A DNA stretch of 64,000 nt from Coprinellus micaceus (taxonomy: Eukaryota > Basidiomycota > Agaricomycetes > Agaricales > Psathyrellaceae), in assembly GCA_951394405.1 (NCBI GenBank), contig OX596336.1, forward strand, positions 3,348,001-3,412,000, in the 5' to 3' direction. The notes beneath the pieces are model-generated. The model did not search any database, was not told the DNA's origin, and worked only from the letters and a program-made list of their open reading frames with translations. Position numbers and translations under genes: made by a program. Shown here in pieces: positions 12,121 through 22,159 of this stretch. Each line of letters opens with the position of its first letter. Within the stretch, counting starts at the first letter, position 1.

Positions 12121-14358
12121 GTTCGAGGCCTGGCAGGGGAGAACGAAGAAGAGGAAGGAAAGAAAGTGGAGCAGAGTCTTTAAAGTGGGCTAGCCACGAT
12201 CGAATGAAGGGAGAAAAGGCTGGGCAAAGAAAGGAATGAGGTCAGGCTCCAGCTGAACGGAATGCCCAGCCAAATGAGTAATGTCGCGGGCGATGCAGTG
12301 CAGGGAGGGATGGGAAATAGAATCCACTCCGAGTCCTTCGCACCTAGAAATAGCCCACCAACGAGACGGCAACGCCTCGCCTTTCCGCACACTTCCCAAT
12401 ATAAACTTCAATTCAATTGTCTCACAACGCTATGGTACCATCTATTTGCGCGCCGTTGTCGTCGTTAGAGGAGGGCAGGGTCGATGGTACAACACTTCCC
12501 CGGCATCGGCGTGATGTCATGCCCCAGAGTGAAGAACTCGGTCAGCACCAGGTCATTCATAACGTGTAATAGGAAGTCGGGAGTCTGTCACACTGCTGCG
12601 CAGGGAATATGTGGATACAGCCAAGCTATGTCATGCACTGGAGGCACGTCAGCTTGGCTGCTCGGTCTGGGCGTTAGTACGACGTTAGAATTGACTCTCG
12701 GTGAAAGGAGCCCGTTCCAAGCCTCCCTTGAGATGAAGCCCGCAGCTGCTTCTCCCAGAGCTGTAAAGTGGCGAGGCGAATGCAGATCGCAGCCACACCC
12801 GGGACCCGATGGCAGACAACACGCACCCATGCTGGCTGTAACCAAAATTAGCTCTCTCTTGTTGCGATCTATGCATGGTCAGGGCAACAACAGGCTGAAA
12901 TTTTGGAAACATATACCTAAGTTTAGAACGCGTTGCAGCCCTCAAAATAGAGCTCACAACACATCCCCGACTCCACAAAGTGGGGGAGGGTTCTGTACCC
13001 AGGAAACGGCCTATGCTCGTCTGTCACTTGAACTACAGGCCGTGAGAATGTTGTCGCATCTCATCTCATCTCATCTCCTGCGGGGCAAATGGCGTCAGTC
13101 TTCATTCTCAACCCCCACCTCGCTCCCTCCACTCCCCGAGCTGCGCATCCCCCCGAAGTTCTCTGTCCCGTCGCCCCTATTGACACCGTCCCCTTCCTTC
13201 CTCTTCATGTTTCCCCTGTTGAAACGACCTTCGCACGTCACCCGTGTCCTTTATCAGGAGGACTGCCCTCTCTTAGTTGGCAGCCCCACGACTTTGAGCA
13301 ATATCCGACCTTCTACGACTCCACATGCTACCCCCAAGATATCCCTATGCCCGAGATGGTGACGCCTTTCAGATGTCTTTCGCCGGACGAGATCCTCCAC
13401 TCGGGGCGTTCTCTTCTCAGAAGACGGTTACTCCGATAATTTGTTGCGGATCGAAGCGACGCACTTGTGGTGTTATGTGGGATGGGGACTGAGGCAGGCC
13501 ATCCAAACCCGAATAACTGTATCTACGGATCTCTGATGTAAAAAAAAAACCGCTGGGGAATATGTGTTTCTGTTGGTGTACAGAACACGAATATGCAGAA
13601 TGAGCGGGACAAATTGATGATGATATGTGGTTTCTGAACGCAAAGGTTTCTACCGCACGTACCGACTCGCGACTGACGTGCGTGCATCGCCTACCCCTGC
13701 CCTTCGCGTTCAGTCGAGGGGACCTTCCCTCACCTAAGTCTGACCGGTTCTGTCGATTTCAAGAACGTGAACATCGAAGACATTTGAAGGTACACTTCTG
13801 CGGGACCACCCTAGATCCCTTCGCTCCGCGAGAAGAGCCGCCGGTGCTTTGTTCAAATATCAACTTTGTGAGTCGGGGACTGGCGCTGCCGAGCCGCGCC
13901 GCTACGATATTCGAAACGCAAACAAGGTTCGGTCCATCCACAAAAAGCGAAATCGAATTGATGAAGGTTGAAGAGGGGACTACAAAAGAGCGGGCGCGTC
14001 TAGAGTTGTCTATGGAATGGGACATGGGTACGAAGAATATTCGGGCGAATGCAGTTCGACAAGCAGTAAGGGAACCTATCGCAAAACTCGAGAAGCTCGG
14101 CCAAGAAGATACTAGGCGCCAACGAGAGGAGCACGAGGATGAAACGAACGAAAGAGGGTCTAATAGAAGGGGTATATACAGAGTAAAAGAAAGGAGGGCA
14201 TAGCAATGGACGAAGGATCAGACGGTTTGAGGGAGGCAGGGTTGAGCAGGGTTGAGCAGAGGCGGCGATACCGGTGCTCTTGACACCCACGAGCCCCTAT
14301 CCCGTGGGGATGAATCCGATTAGAGATGGCGGTCCCTAGTTGTAGAGAATCTTTCCAG
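12121..14358. other. 2.2-kb gene-poor region
   Basis: This is the upstream region of the aspartic protease and the 3' flank of the CPL1-like gene. It contains a short (tctca)n microsatellite at about 13061-13078, an A9 run near 13542, and a small tandem repeat (gggttgagca twice) near 14238-14258. Two long plus-strand open frames (12484-13362 and 13625-14203) have no recognisable domain and random-looking composition, so I do not call them genes. Confidence 0.4.
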
Positions 14359-15462
14359 TTACGTAGGGTTGATCCCAAACGAAGGTACACAGGACTGGCC
14401 ATCGAGAGAGACGATGAAACCACGTCGGCAGGAGCCTAAAAGGAAACGCAGCCGATAAGTGATCAGGAACTAGATAGAGAACAGAAACTGCGACTTACCG
14501 ACACGGCACTTTCCCTTCACACATCCAACCTCGTTCGCAAACGCAATCGCACTGCAGTCTCGTCCACCGGTTGGGCGTCCGTCGAACGTATACGAGATGC
14601 ACCCACCGCACGACTCCAAATTACTCTTCACATCCGTGCACCCGTATCCAGTAAGCTGCAACCCACTATAGATAGGGCACGCCTCCTCGTTAGACCTCGC
14701 GCAGTTGGGCTTGGGCTTCACATGCCGCTTAGGGATGGAGCTCGGGAGCGGATAGTTCGGCGGGCAACCTCCATCGCTCGACTGCTGACTGGTTTTCGAA
14801 GGGGTCCACGAGCCGGGCTTGGAAGTACACTGGTTCATCGTCGTCGTCCCCGGGTTGGAGTATGGCGTCTGGTTCGGGCACATCTGGCAATTGGTGTTCC
14901 CGGCGTTGGCATTGAACCACCCCGCCGCACACGCGCAGCAATCGGTCGCCTTGTGGATGTTGTTAAAGTACCCAGCGGGGCACCTAGGGCATTCCTTCTC
15001 ACCGCCTTGGCTGTAACGACCTGGGGAGCACTGCTGGGGGTTGGAGAGTGAAGAAGAGGGGCACATGTAGCCAGGAGGGCAGCTCGAGCAGCTGGAGGAC
15101 CCCGTGGAAGGGCTGTAGGTGCCTGGTTGGCAGGCTGTTTCGGACGTCTGCCCAGGAGAAGGACAATAGTACCCCGCGCGGCATGAAATACAGTTCTTCT
15201 GTTGGTACTCTGGAAGTAATAATGGGGAGTTAGAGAAAATTTTCGGCGATGAAATTTCGCAGTGACACCCACCTTTGGAATATGTACCGGCGGGGCACAA
15301 CGTGCAGGGCGAGTACCCGTTAGAAGAGTATGACCCCGGAGAGCAGCGATCATTTGTCCTCCCAACGAGGATGTTGTGGCGATTTTTGGGGCTATCTTTG
15401 GACAGAGCGGAGTGAGCGGCAGTGAGTAGAGTGCCGAGGAGAGCGAGCGTGGCCCAGAACAT
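14359..15462 (-). CDS. Secreted Cys-rich protein with CPL1-like domain
   Basis: Secreted protein with growth-factor-receptor-type Cys-rich repeats and a C-terminal CPL1-like domain, named from a Cryptococcus capsule-related protein family. Exons 15462-15273, 15209-14499 and 14435-14359 give 325 residues. A signal peptide is at 1-18 (MFWATLALLGTLLTAAHS). Residues 40-190 hold repeats of the form CPxGxYSxxxxxxCxxC (CSPGSYSSNGYSPCTLC, CQPGTYSPSTGSSSCSSC). From about residue 235 the CPL1-like domain reads CPIYSGLQLTGYGCTDV, LESCGGCISY, GRDCSAI, and in the last exon GSCRRGFIVSLDGQSCVPS. The short last exon is essential to complete that domain. The conserved cysteines imply disulfides and an extracellular site. 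Function is unknown. Confidence 0.88.
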
Positions 15463-16152
15463 CGTGAGTTAGAAGAGTGACTCGGTGAGCGGAGTCCCAG
15501 AGAAAAGAGTGTCGGGGTGGTAGTAATGTTAGGCAAGGTGGAAGAGAAGTGAGGAGACCCGGGAATGGATGGCGCTTAGGAGAATGAGGGGGGAAGGATC
15601 CAGGGCGACACAGCGGGGCACTGAAGAGAGGTCTCGGAATGCTCCACCTTTTCTTTTCATTGACGGACTTTCGGAGAACGATAAGCGGGAGGTCCACCCT
15701 ACCACCATGCCCATTTGACAATTGATATCATACAATCGCGGCGGAATGAGTTGTGACAGGTCGCAATTCACCCTGTTCTTGGTTCTACCCAAGATCTATC
15801 TTACCAATCCAGGTGGTGCATTGTATGTGGACTCGCATGACCATGTCATGGACGATCAGGGTCCAAGAACTGTCCACCGGATAGAATTTCGGAGCGTACA
15901 CAACGTCCAGAGGCGATCGGGGCATGGTGGTGGTATGGAGTCAAGAGGGCGATCAGGGGCAAACGCGCTCGATTGGGCCTCCCATCAGCCATCATTTGTT
16001 TTTCTGGTCCGCTCGAACTTTTCGCAGGGAGAGCGCCTACCGACCTTTCTCCGGTCTTCTAACACCTCTTCCTGACTAGAACTGTTCGTCTCGGGCCTGT
16101 CTCTGTGTCGAAGCGACATGTCTGTATCACTGCGGTAATAGAGAAAATCAAG
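15463..16152. promoter_or_regulatory. Divergent promoter region CPL1-like / ZNHIT3-like
   Basis: 690 bp between two divergently transcribed starts. I see no clear TATA box close to either start and no coding frame with support. Confidence 0.4.
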
Positions 16153-17034
16153 ATGCCTCCTAAGAAGCAGAAGCCACCGCATTGCCAGGTGTGCAAGGCA
16201 AATGACTCCAAATATACGTGTTCGCGATGCTATGTGGTCTAGTGGGTCTTCGTTGGTGCCTCGTATGGTCCGTGAATTGAAATTTCACGTCACACAGTTG
16301 CTCAGTGGCGTGTTTCAAAGAGCACAAAGGCACGTCGTCCAACCGAACGAATCCGGTGTTGTGGTGCTGACAATCACTAACAGCCAGCTCTTGTAATGCG
16401 AGCTCATCGCAGCCTCAGAATGTCGATAGCACTAGACCACTCGAAGCAGAAGAAACGGGTGTGTTCTACTCCGTTATCTCTATGTCATAATGTATTGAAA
16501 GAACTCTAGCGCTTGCAGACATTGAGGCAAAAGTGTCCACTTCTTCAGATGATCAAACTCTCAGCGATCCCCTTGTGCTCCGCCCATTAACGTCGTTAAA
16601 GTGGCCCTACGTCCCCGAAGAGTCCGCCTACCCAGATCCGCTGAAGCGGGACGACCCCAAAGCCCTCGAGCTTCGCCAGTACGAAGCCATAGGTGCGCTC
16701 TCTTCCTTGCTGCCTCTTTCATTCTGATTAACATCCGACGCCTTCTCACCATGTCAAAAATACAACAGCCACTTCCCCTGCAATCCGCCACATTCTTTCA
16801 ACACACAAGAATCTCCCGGAGCTGCTCAGGTCTCTCGACGAGCTGCGTGGCCGGGACCGCGAAGAGGCCTTGCAAAAGGCGCTTGGGGTGACTCCGGAAG
16901 ATGTTTCGGACCTCCAGGCACGAAAGGGACTCGAAGAAGATACGAAAGCTCTTAGGGAACTCGCAGAAGCGATTGAGAGCGCAGTGAGGGGCGATAACGA
17001 ACAGGCACTGGGGTTGAATTGGGGTGACGAATAG
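16153..17034 (+). CDS. HIT-type zinc finger protein (ZNHIT3-like)
   Basis: Small nuclear-type protein with an N-terminal HIT zinc finger, related to ZNHIT3/Hit1, which acts in box C/D snoRNP assembly in other eukaryotes. Exons 16153-16241, 16298-16355, 16413-16458, 16519-16692 and 16769-17034 sum to 633 nt, 210 residues. The finger reads CQVCKANDSKYTCSRC, then VYCSVACFKEHK across the first intron, so all Cys/His ligands are present only after splicing. A middle segment has LRPLTSLKWPYVPEESAYPD. The C-terminal helix region starts LRQYEAIATSPAIRHILS and the protein ends ALGLNWGDE. Start ATG at 16153 is directly upstream of the finger (MPPKKQK). Confidence 0.88.
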
Positions 17035-17922
17035 GCATACCTTCGAGATCCGTCCAAGCTGGGGCCTAGAGTTCGCCCCCAATTCCGTCGGAAATGAGGT
17101 GTTGCTGGTTGCTCGGATCGAGCCCGCATCCCGTCAAACCTAACATGACACCTTCCTCCGAGTCGATGTCGAACCCTCTGGCAAGGATCTTCAGCTTACC
17201 CGCCCAGGGATCGTCTTGGCGGTCGGGCAACACTGAGCTTTCTGGCTGGTTCCTGCTAGACCTCTTTCCGAAGTCTTTTCCCTCTGCTTCGCCGTATCCA
17301 ACGACTGATTTACATATGCTGGCCACAATATGAGCGTCACTACATAGCTGGACCGAATCATACCCGGACCCGAGGGACAGACCAGCCCCATCTCCCCATT
17401 GGCAACACAACGCTTCGAATTCCCGTTTCACAAGCAGGCAACACCAATTACAGTCGGAACAATATTATGATATGCACCCACTCCTGCACCCCTCCCATTC
17501 CACCCTCCGCTCGGCCTAATTTTATACCCTACTTGCTTCGAACCGAACCCAATGGGACATATGTACCGGACTCGACTTCAAAGAAGGTAGCGATGCTCAG
17601 TGGCGGCGCAATGTGCCTCCCGCCTGCCGATCCTCGCGCCCTGGTCCACACCGGTCTGGGGGGCCGCATCGCGCCGGCGTATGAAGCCTTGTTTGAGGGG
17701 CCTTGGACTTCCAAGTGCCACGAGTGGAGGTATGCGTTTCGGAGAATGGAGACGCAGAGCGTCCGCGGAGTGGCGGGATCGGCGAACTGAATGACGTCGG
17801 CGAGGGTTGCTTAGCTTCGAAGCTTCCCATCCCCCCATTTTTGCGTCGAGTTAACATTACGCCCCTTGCAATGGTGGACGTTCGTACGTTTCCCAGGGGC
17901 GTAAGGTGGACCCACTGCAAGA
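17035..17922. other. Convergent intergenic region with unresolved open frames on both strands
   Basis: This lies between the ZNHIT3-like gene (+) and the DUF6533 gene (-). Both strands stay open for long stretches (17066-17431 minus; 17467-17790 plus). The plus frame 17520-17790 reads like protein in places (GLGGRIAPAYEALFEGPW), as does the minus frame 17529-17780 (RNAYLHSWHLEVQGP). I cannot decide which, if either, is coded. Confidence 0.3.
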
Positions 17923-19954
17923 CTATTTAACCCACCCACCCTGGTGGGACGGCCCGCCCCCCTCTTCGAGAATTCCTCCACGTTTTTTCTGCCCCGCCGA
18001 CCGTCCACTCTCGCAGTCCATCACCTCCATCTCTATGACTGTCGTATCACCCTGCGCCGCTTTGAAACGCGACGCCTCGACGTCGTTAGTGGTATTAGTG
18101 ACATCCTCAATATCGGGGTCCGTGTCCAGCATGACCGTCGTGAAAATGTCCCCCGTAGAGCCCATGGTCGTGGTGTTGATGCCCATGGCGCTGTCGAGGT
18201 CTGGGGCGGTGGAGTGTGAGCTGTCGTTGATGTCCGTCCGCTGACCGCCCGCGCGGTAGCCCTGGTGGAAGTGGTAGCGGTGTTTGAGGAGTTGGAGGAA
18301 GACACGGTTGCAGAACATGGAGTGGAGGACGTGTTGGGGCCTGTGTAGCCAATGTGGTGAGTACAAGGCCAGGAGGGAGAGAACATAAGAGTCAGAGTAA
18401 GGACCTACATGCGCAAGGCCTGTTTATATGGGTAAGGCTAATGAGCGGCGGCGTTAACATCGAGTTCAATCCGACGTAACCCGGGAATGAGGATCATACC
18501 AAGTTCGTGACGGGGATGATTATGTTAGTAAGGCTGAACGCTATTTGAGGGTTAGTTGCGCGTAACCTAAATGAAAGGAGCAGAGATACCAACCCAGAAT
18601 AATGATACAGTATAGAATGCCTGTCGCGGTGTAATGGTCAGTATATTTTCAATGCCCTGGCGCAGGTGTCCTCACCGTTTTTATACAATTGGGAGACCCA
18701 ACCGGTCCTACTGTGACGGACTGGTTCACGCGAAAACAGCGTCAGAGGAAGGGCCGGAAGGTGAGAGCCAATGGAACTGGAACGTACGATGTTCTACAGC
18801 TTTGACGATGGTTAGGGAAATGACAACTGATGGGTTTCCATGAGTTTGCGGCGAGAGAGCTGGTCGAAAGAAGGGTGATTTACCGAGTTCGGTGACGAAT
18901 AATGCAATATAGATATAAAAAGTGATGTTGCTATTCTCCGAAACGAGGCAACCTTTGACAAAACTTGGGGTAGGGGCAACTGTCGAATGGGCATCGAAGA
19001 GGTCGTGTTAAAACGCCCGTTACGAAGACTGTGGGGGTGTGTTCAAACGTACATTGATAATGGCTCATGGATCTGGCAGTGAAGAAACATGTCACAATGA
19101 GCATCGACTGGGGTTTTCGATGGAGTCTTCCTGTCAGCGATTGGAGCTCGAACTGGGTCTGGAACTCACGATCATGAGGAGAATCATGAAAAGAACAATG
19201 AAGAAGTCATTGTGCCAGAGGGCACAAGTTCGCAACACGATTATCACTATCGAATAGCCATGGTCAGGACCAGGGTGGGACAATCGAAGGGTGGGACGAC
19301 GAACTTTGACCAAAGAACGAAGGGACGGATATGAGCCCTAGATAGAAAAGTCAGTGTTTGTCCAAGGCGATGTTAGTCAAAGCTCCCTCACATGTAGCAG
19401 CTCGAACTTCGACATCACAAGCCTAGAGCCTTGGTCAATACGATTCCCCATAGTTCGGCAGCTCAACGGACTAACTGCTTGCGTCATATGCATAGTTGAA
19501 ACTGTGAAAGCAAAATTAGTTTGTAGAACGCGAAGCGAGAGTTCTGATGTACGACTTACAGCGAACGAACATCCCCACGTCGATGAATGGAATATATCGA
19601 TTTAGATAGAATAAAGGAAGGCCGATGAACCAAGGCGAGCTCCAGACATAGTTCACCTGAGGTCCTCAATTCAGTATCCAATGCCGGGGGTTGCAGTGCG
19701 ACAGATGTGAAGCTCACCTCCTGGTCAAATGTGACCATATAATCCCAGACCTGTTAACGTCCCTTGAGTATCCCAAGGACCGTAGCCGACTTAGTCTGCG
19801 AAATGAAACGTACGAGTAGAGCGAAGCAGGACACCAGAATATACCACACTCCTGGAACACTCCCACTGAAGTTCTTGACCATCTCAGGATGCTCGCTGAT
19901 GAACTTGAGAAAGTCGGCTAGTAGTTGCGCATCGGATGGGGAGGTAGTGCTCAT
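17923..19954 (-). CDS. DUF6533-domain multi-pass membrane protein
   Basis: Seven-helix-like membrane protein of the large basidiomycete DUF6533 family, of unknown function. Fifteen exons splice in frame to 393 residues: 19954-19814, 19750-19718, 19656-19560, 19501-19476, 19422-19392, 19337-19311, 19246-19170, 19107-19053, 18979-18884, 18826-18788, 18720-18676, 18620-18594, 18540-18500, 18437-18409, 18340-17923. The family signature is VWDYMVTFDQEVNYVW followed by LNRYIPFID. Later come VIIVLRTCALWHND (end of helix 4), NITFYIYIALFVTEL, ILYCIIILAFSLTNIIIPV and PQHVLHSMFCNRVFLQL. The last exon gives a soluble, acidic tail of about 130 residues. Seven exons are under 42 nt. The exon 4/5 junction (QA|ACDVEV) is the least certain. 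The family is often guessed to be receptor-like, which is not shown here. Confidence 0.82.
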
Positions 19955-21071
19955 TATTCCGAATAAAGTGGTTGCTTTTTACCCGTTGGCCGGAGCTACC
20001 AGCTCCTTGGATAGAAAGCTCCTCCTCTTCTTGGTGCCCGCCCAGGACCGGAGGGGGCTTCGTAGCGCTGGGGAATGGTAAAGGAAGGAGACTGGGCTTC
20101 CCGCCGTCTCCGGCCTTTGAAGCAACAGACTCGCTGGGCAGAACGCGTAGATCTTCGAGGTAGAGGAGAGGAAAAGAAGGAACAAAAGTGTTTCGTTCAG
20201 TGCTTTCCCACTGCGTCGCCACTTGCCCAGGCCAAGAGGCCTCGGTGGCAAACGAGGCGACCTTTTGGGCATCCCCGCCGGCTGATACGTGCGTGGGGAT
20301 GAGGCTTGGTCAACGCGTTCGTATTAGCGCCGGCGGCCGTGTTGGGCGCCTCTGCATCCCAGCCACCGGATATACGGAGTCCTCCTCCGAAGCAGAAATT
20401 ATGTTTCCATGCCTTACACTGCAAGAGAAACTGTTCTGAGATGCTCACATCAGGGGAGGCCAAGCAATTGGCTCTCGCCCTACACGCCCAAGTTGGAACG
20501 ATATGACATTCAACCAAGGAGAATGACAACATGCTGAGGACGTGAGCTGCGCCGAGGGTTAAAAGGAGGTACATTGATGGGAGGATGAGCAATGGGGAGA
20601 CGTAGAGAGGCCGTGGTATCACCGCCACTACGAAACGATAAGACGTAAGTAAAGCGTCCACTGCGGAATTTGCGCGAAGAACGTCGATGCACCTTGCGGT
20701 TTAATTTTCAGATGACCTCGCCCGTGGAGCTGGATGATGGGCGGGTGCGAGAGACCGTGGCAGGAGAGAAGTCTGTGAAGAGGAATCTTTGGGCACAACT
20801 GGCCCATCGATAGCGCTGGCATTGCGACGGTACGAGGTAACGATAGGTAACGATGTAGCACTGGGAACATCTGCGGAGAATTATCGCTGACCCCAAGGAG
20901 CATTTGATTCGTAGATGACTGGAGTAACCACATACCCTTGGTCCCAAGTCTCTTGCTCATCAGTCACTCGAGTGGGCGTGTCTTTCACCCAGGTTCAGGA
21001 ATCCATTCTCTCCTGTTCGTACCCCTGCCAGACCACGAACGAATATCCCCTGCGTGTTACTTACGATGCTC
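19955..21071. other. Intergenic region upstream of DUF6533 gene
   Basis: 1.1 kb before the transposon remnant. Minus-strand frames such as 20197-20661 (hydrophobic N-terminus PLLILPSMYLLLTLGAAHV) and 20708-20947 exist, but no family or convincing splice chain was found. Confidence 0.35.
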
Positions 21072-21079
21072 GTACAGAT
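21072..21079. repeat. Left target-site duplication gtacagat
   Basis: Identical to 21748-21755, directly flanking the inverted-repeat element. Confidence 0.8.
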
Positions 21080-21747
21080 AGGACCCCCCATTATGCTGAG
21101 CTATGTCCGATCCAAAATCGCTAATTTCGGCCATTTTCGCACCTCCATTTCAGGCCGGTTTCCGTCCGCATTGGGATCGGGGGTACCATTTTTGGCCCAT
21201 TTTCGTCCGCACCGCGGATGATACTTCCCAGGGCGCTTATCCGTCCGCACCGGCCCAAAAATCGCGTTCAAAGCAGATTCAGGGTATTAAAATAGGTAGA
21301 TACTGTACTATAGCACACAACGACCAAGTATAAAGGCTGAAACTTCGAAATAATGGTGGAGGAAGGGAGGGGTAACGAAACGAGCTGCAACCACGGTCGC
21401 TCTAATCTCGCTTGCGGCTCACAACCCAAATGCTATCGTCCGACCATCTCCAAAAGACGAAATTTAGGCACTGGAGGGCACTGGCCGGCACTCCAGAGTG
21501 GTCCCCTCAAAAATGGTGACGACGGTGAGGCCCGCCCAGGTTACCTAGGCCCGTTCCTCGCCCTCAGATTTCGTCCGCATGGGATCGGACATCGCCACCG
21601 ACTAGGGTTGTTTCGCCGCACAAAAGATCGGACCTGCGTGCCAAAATTTTCGTTTTCGTCCGCACAAAAATCGGACCTGGGGGGTCCAATTGGGGCCATT
21701 TTCGTCCGCACTGGGATCGGACCTACATAGGGATAATGGGGGGTCCT
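21080..21747. mobile_element. Non-autonomous hAT-like DNA element (MITE), 668 bp
   Basis: The element has perfect 15-bp terminal inverted repeats (aggaccccccattat at 21080-21094 and its complement at 21733-21747). It is bounded by an identical 8-bp direct duplication, gtacagat, at 21072-21079 and 21748-21755. An 8-bp target-site duplication is the hallmark of the hAT superfamily. Similarity continues imperfectly inward (tatgtccgatcc on both arms). Inside, the motif ttcgtccgca followed by ggatcgga(cc) recurs at least six times, mainly in the two outer thirds, as expected of subterminal transposase-binding repeats. No frame resembles a transposase, so it would depend on an element elsewhere. 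Confidence 0.82.
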
Positions 21748-21755
21748 GTACAGAT
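21748..21755. repeat. Right target-site duplication gtacagat
   Basis: Second copy of the 8-bp duplication flanking the hAT-like element. Confidence 0.8.
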
Positions 21756-22159
21756 GCACAGAACGTACCCCTTCCCTGTACTATGCCGACTCAGGCAGCA
21801 ACCTTGAGGGGCCTCAGAGCAGGCCCGCTGAACACCTTGCCAAGGCGGTTCCAGGTTCATGGGAAGCGGTCGCCTTGCCCGTCGTCTCCTGGGGTGTGAA
21901 GGAAGAACGGTCGACGACACTGACGGTACTCGAGGCTTATGGCATCGCAATGAGTATAAGCGCCGGAGACCATACAAGTCATGTTCAGTGTAGCTTCACT
22001 ATGACGCAATGTATTGCGGCTTTCGAACTTGAGCTTGAACATTCAACGGCCTGGCGGGGTTCGATTTAAACTTTTACTGATAATCTCTCCACCCCCCCTT
22101 CTCGGCCTTATCCTCAACGTTGTCGATATCGCCCAGATCGACGAGCACCTAGGACTCCA
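21756..22159. promoter_or_regulatory. Upstream region of GH63-like gene
   Basis: 400 bp between the transposon remnant and the GH63-like start. The hAT-like insertion therefore ends about 0.4 kb upstream of this ATG and could affect its promoter (inference). Confidence 0.35.

Noticed and set aside
12484..13362. 292-codon plus-strand open frame
   Set aside because: No domain, no paralog, random-looking composition, and it spans a microsatellite; length alone is not enough.
13625..14203. 192-codon plus-strand open frame rich in Lys/Glu/Arg at its end
   Set aside because: No recognisable motif; the charged end comes from purine-rich DNA next to the CPL1-like gene's 3' flank.
20197..20661. 154-codon minus-strand frame with hydrophobic start
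   Set aside because: Hydrophobic N-terminus only; the rest is random in composition and no adjoining exons could be joined convincingly.
21353..21730. 125-codon frame inside the hAT-like element
   Set aside because: No similarity to hAT transposase (no DDE or BED-type motifs); it is made of the internal repeats.
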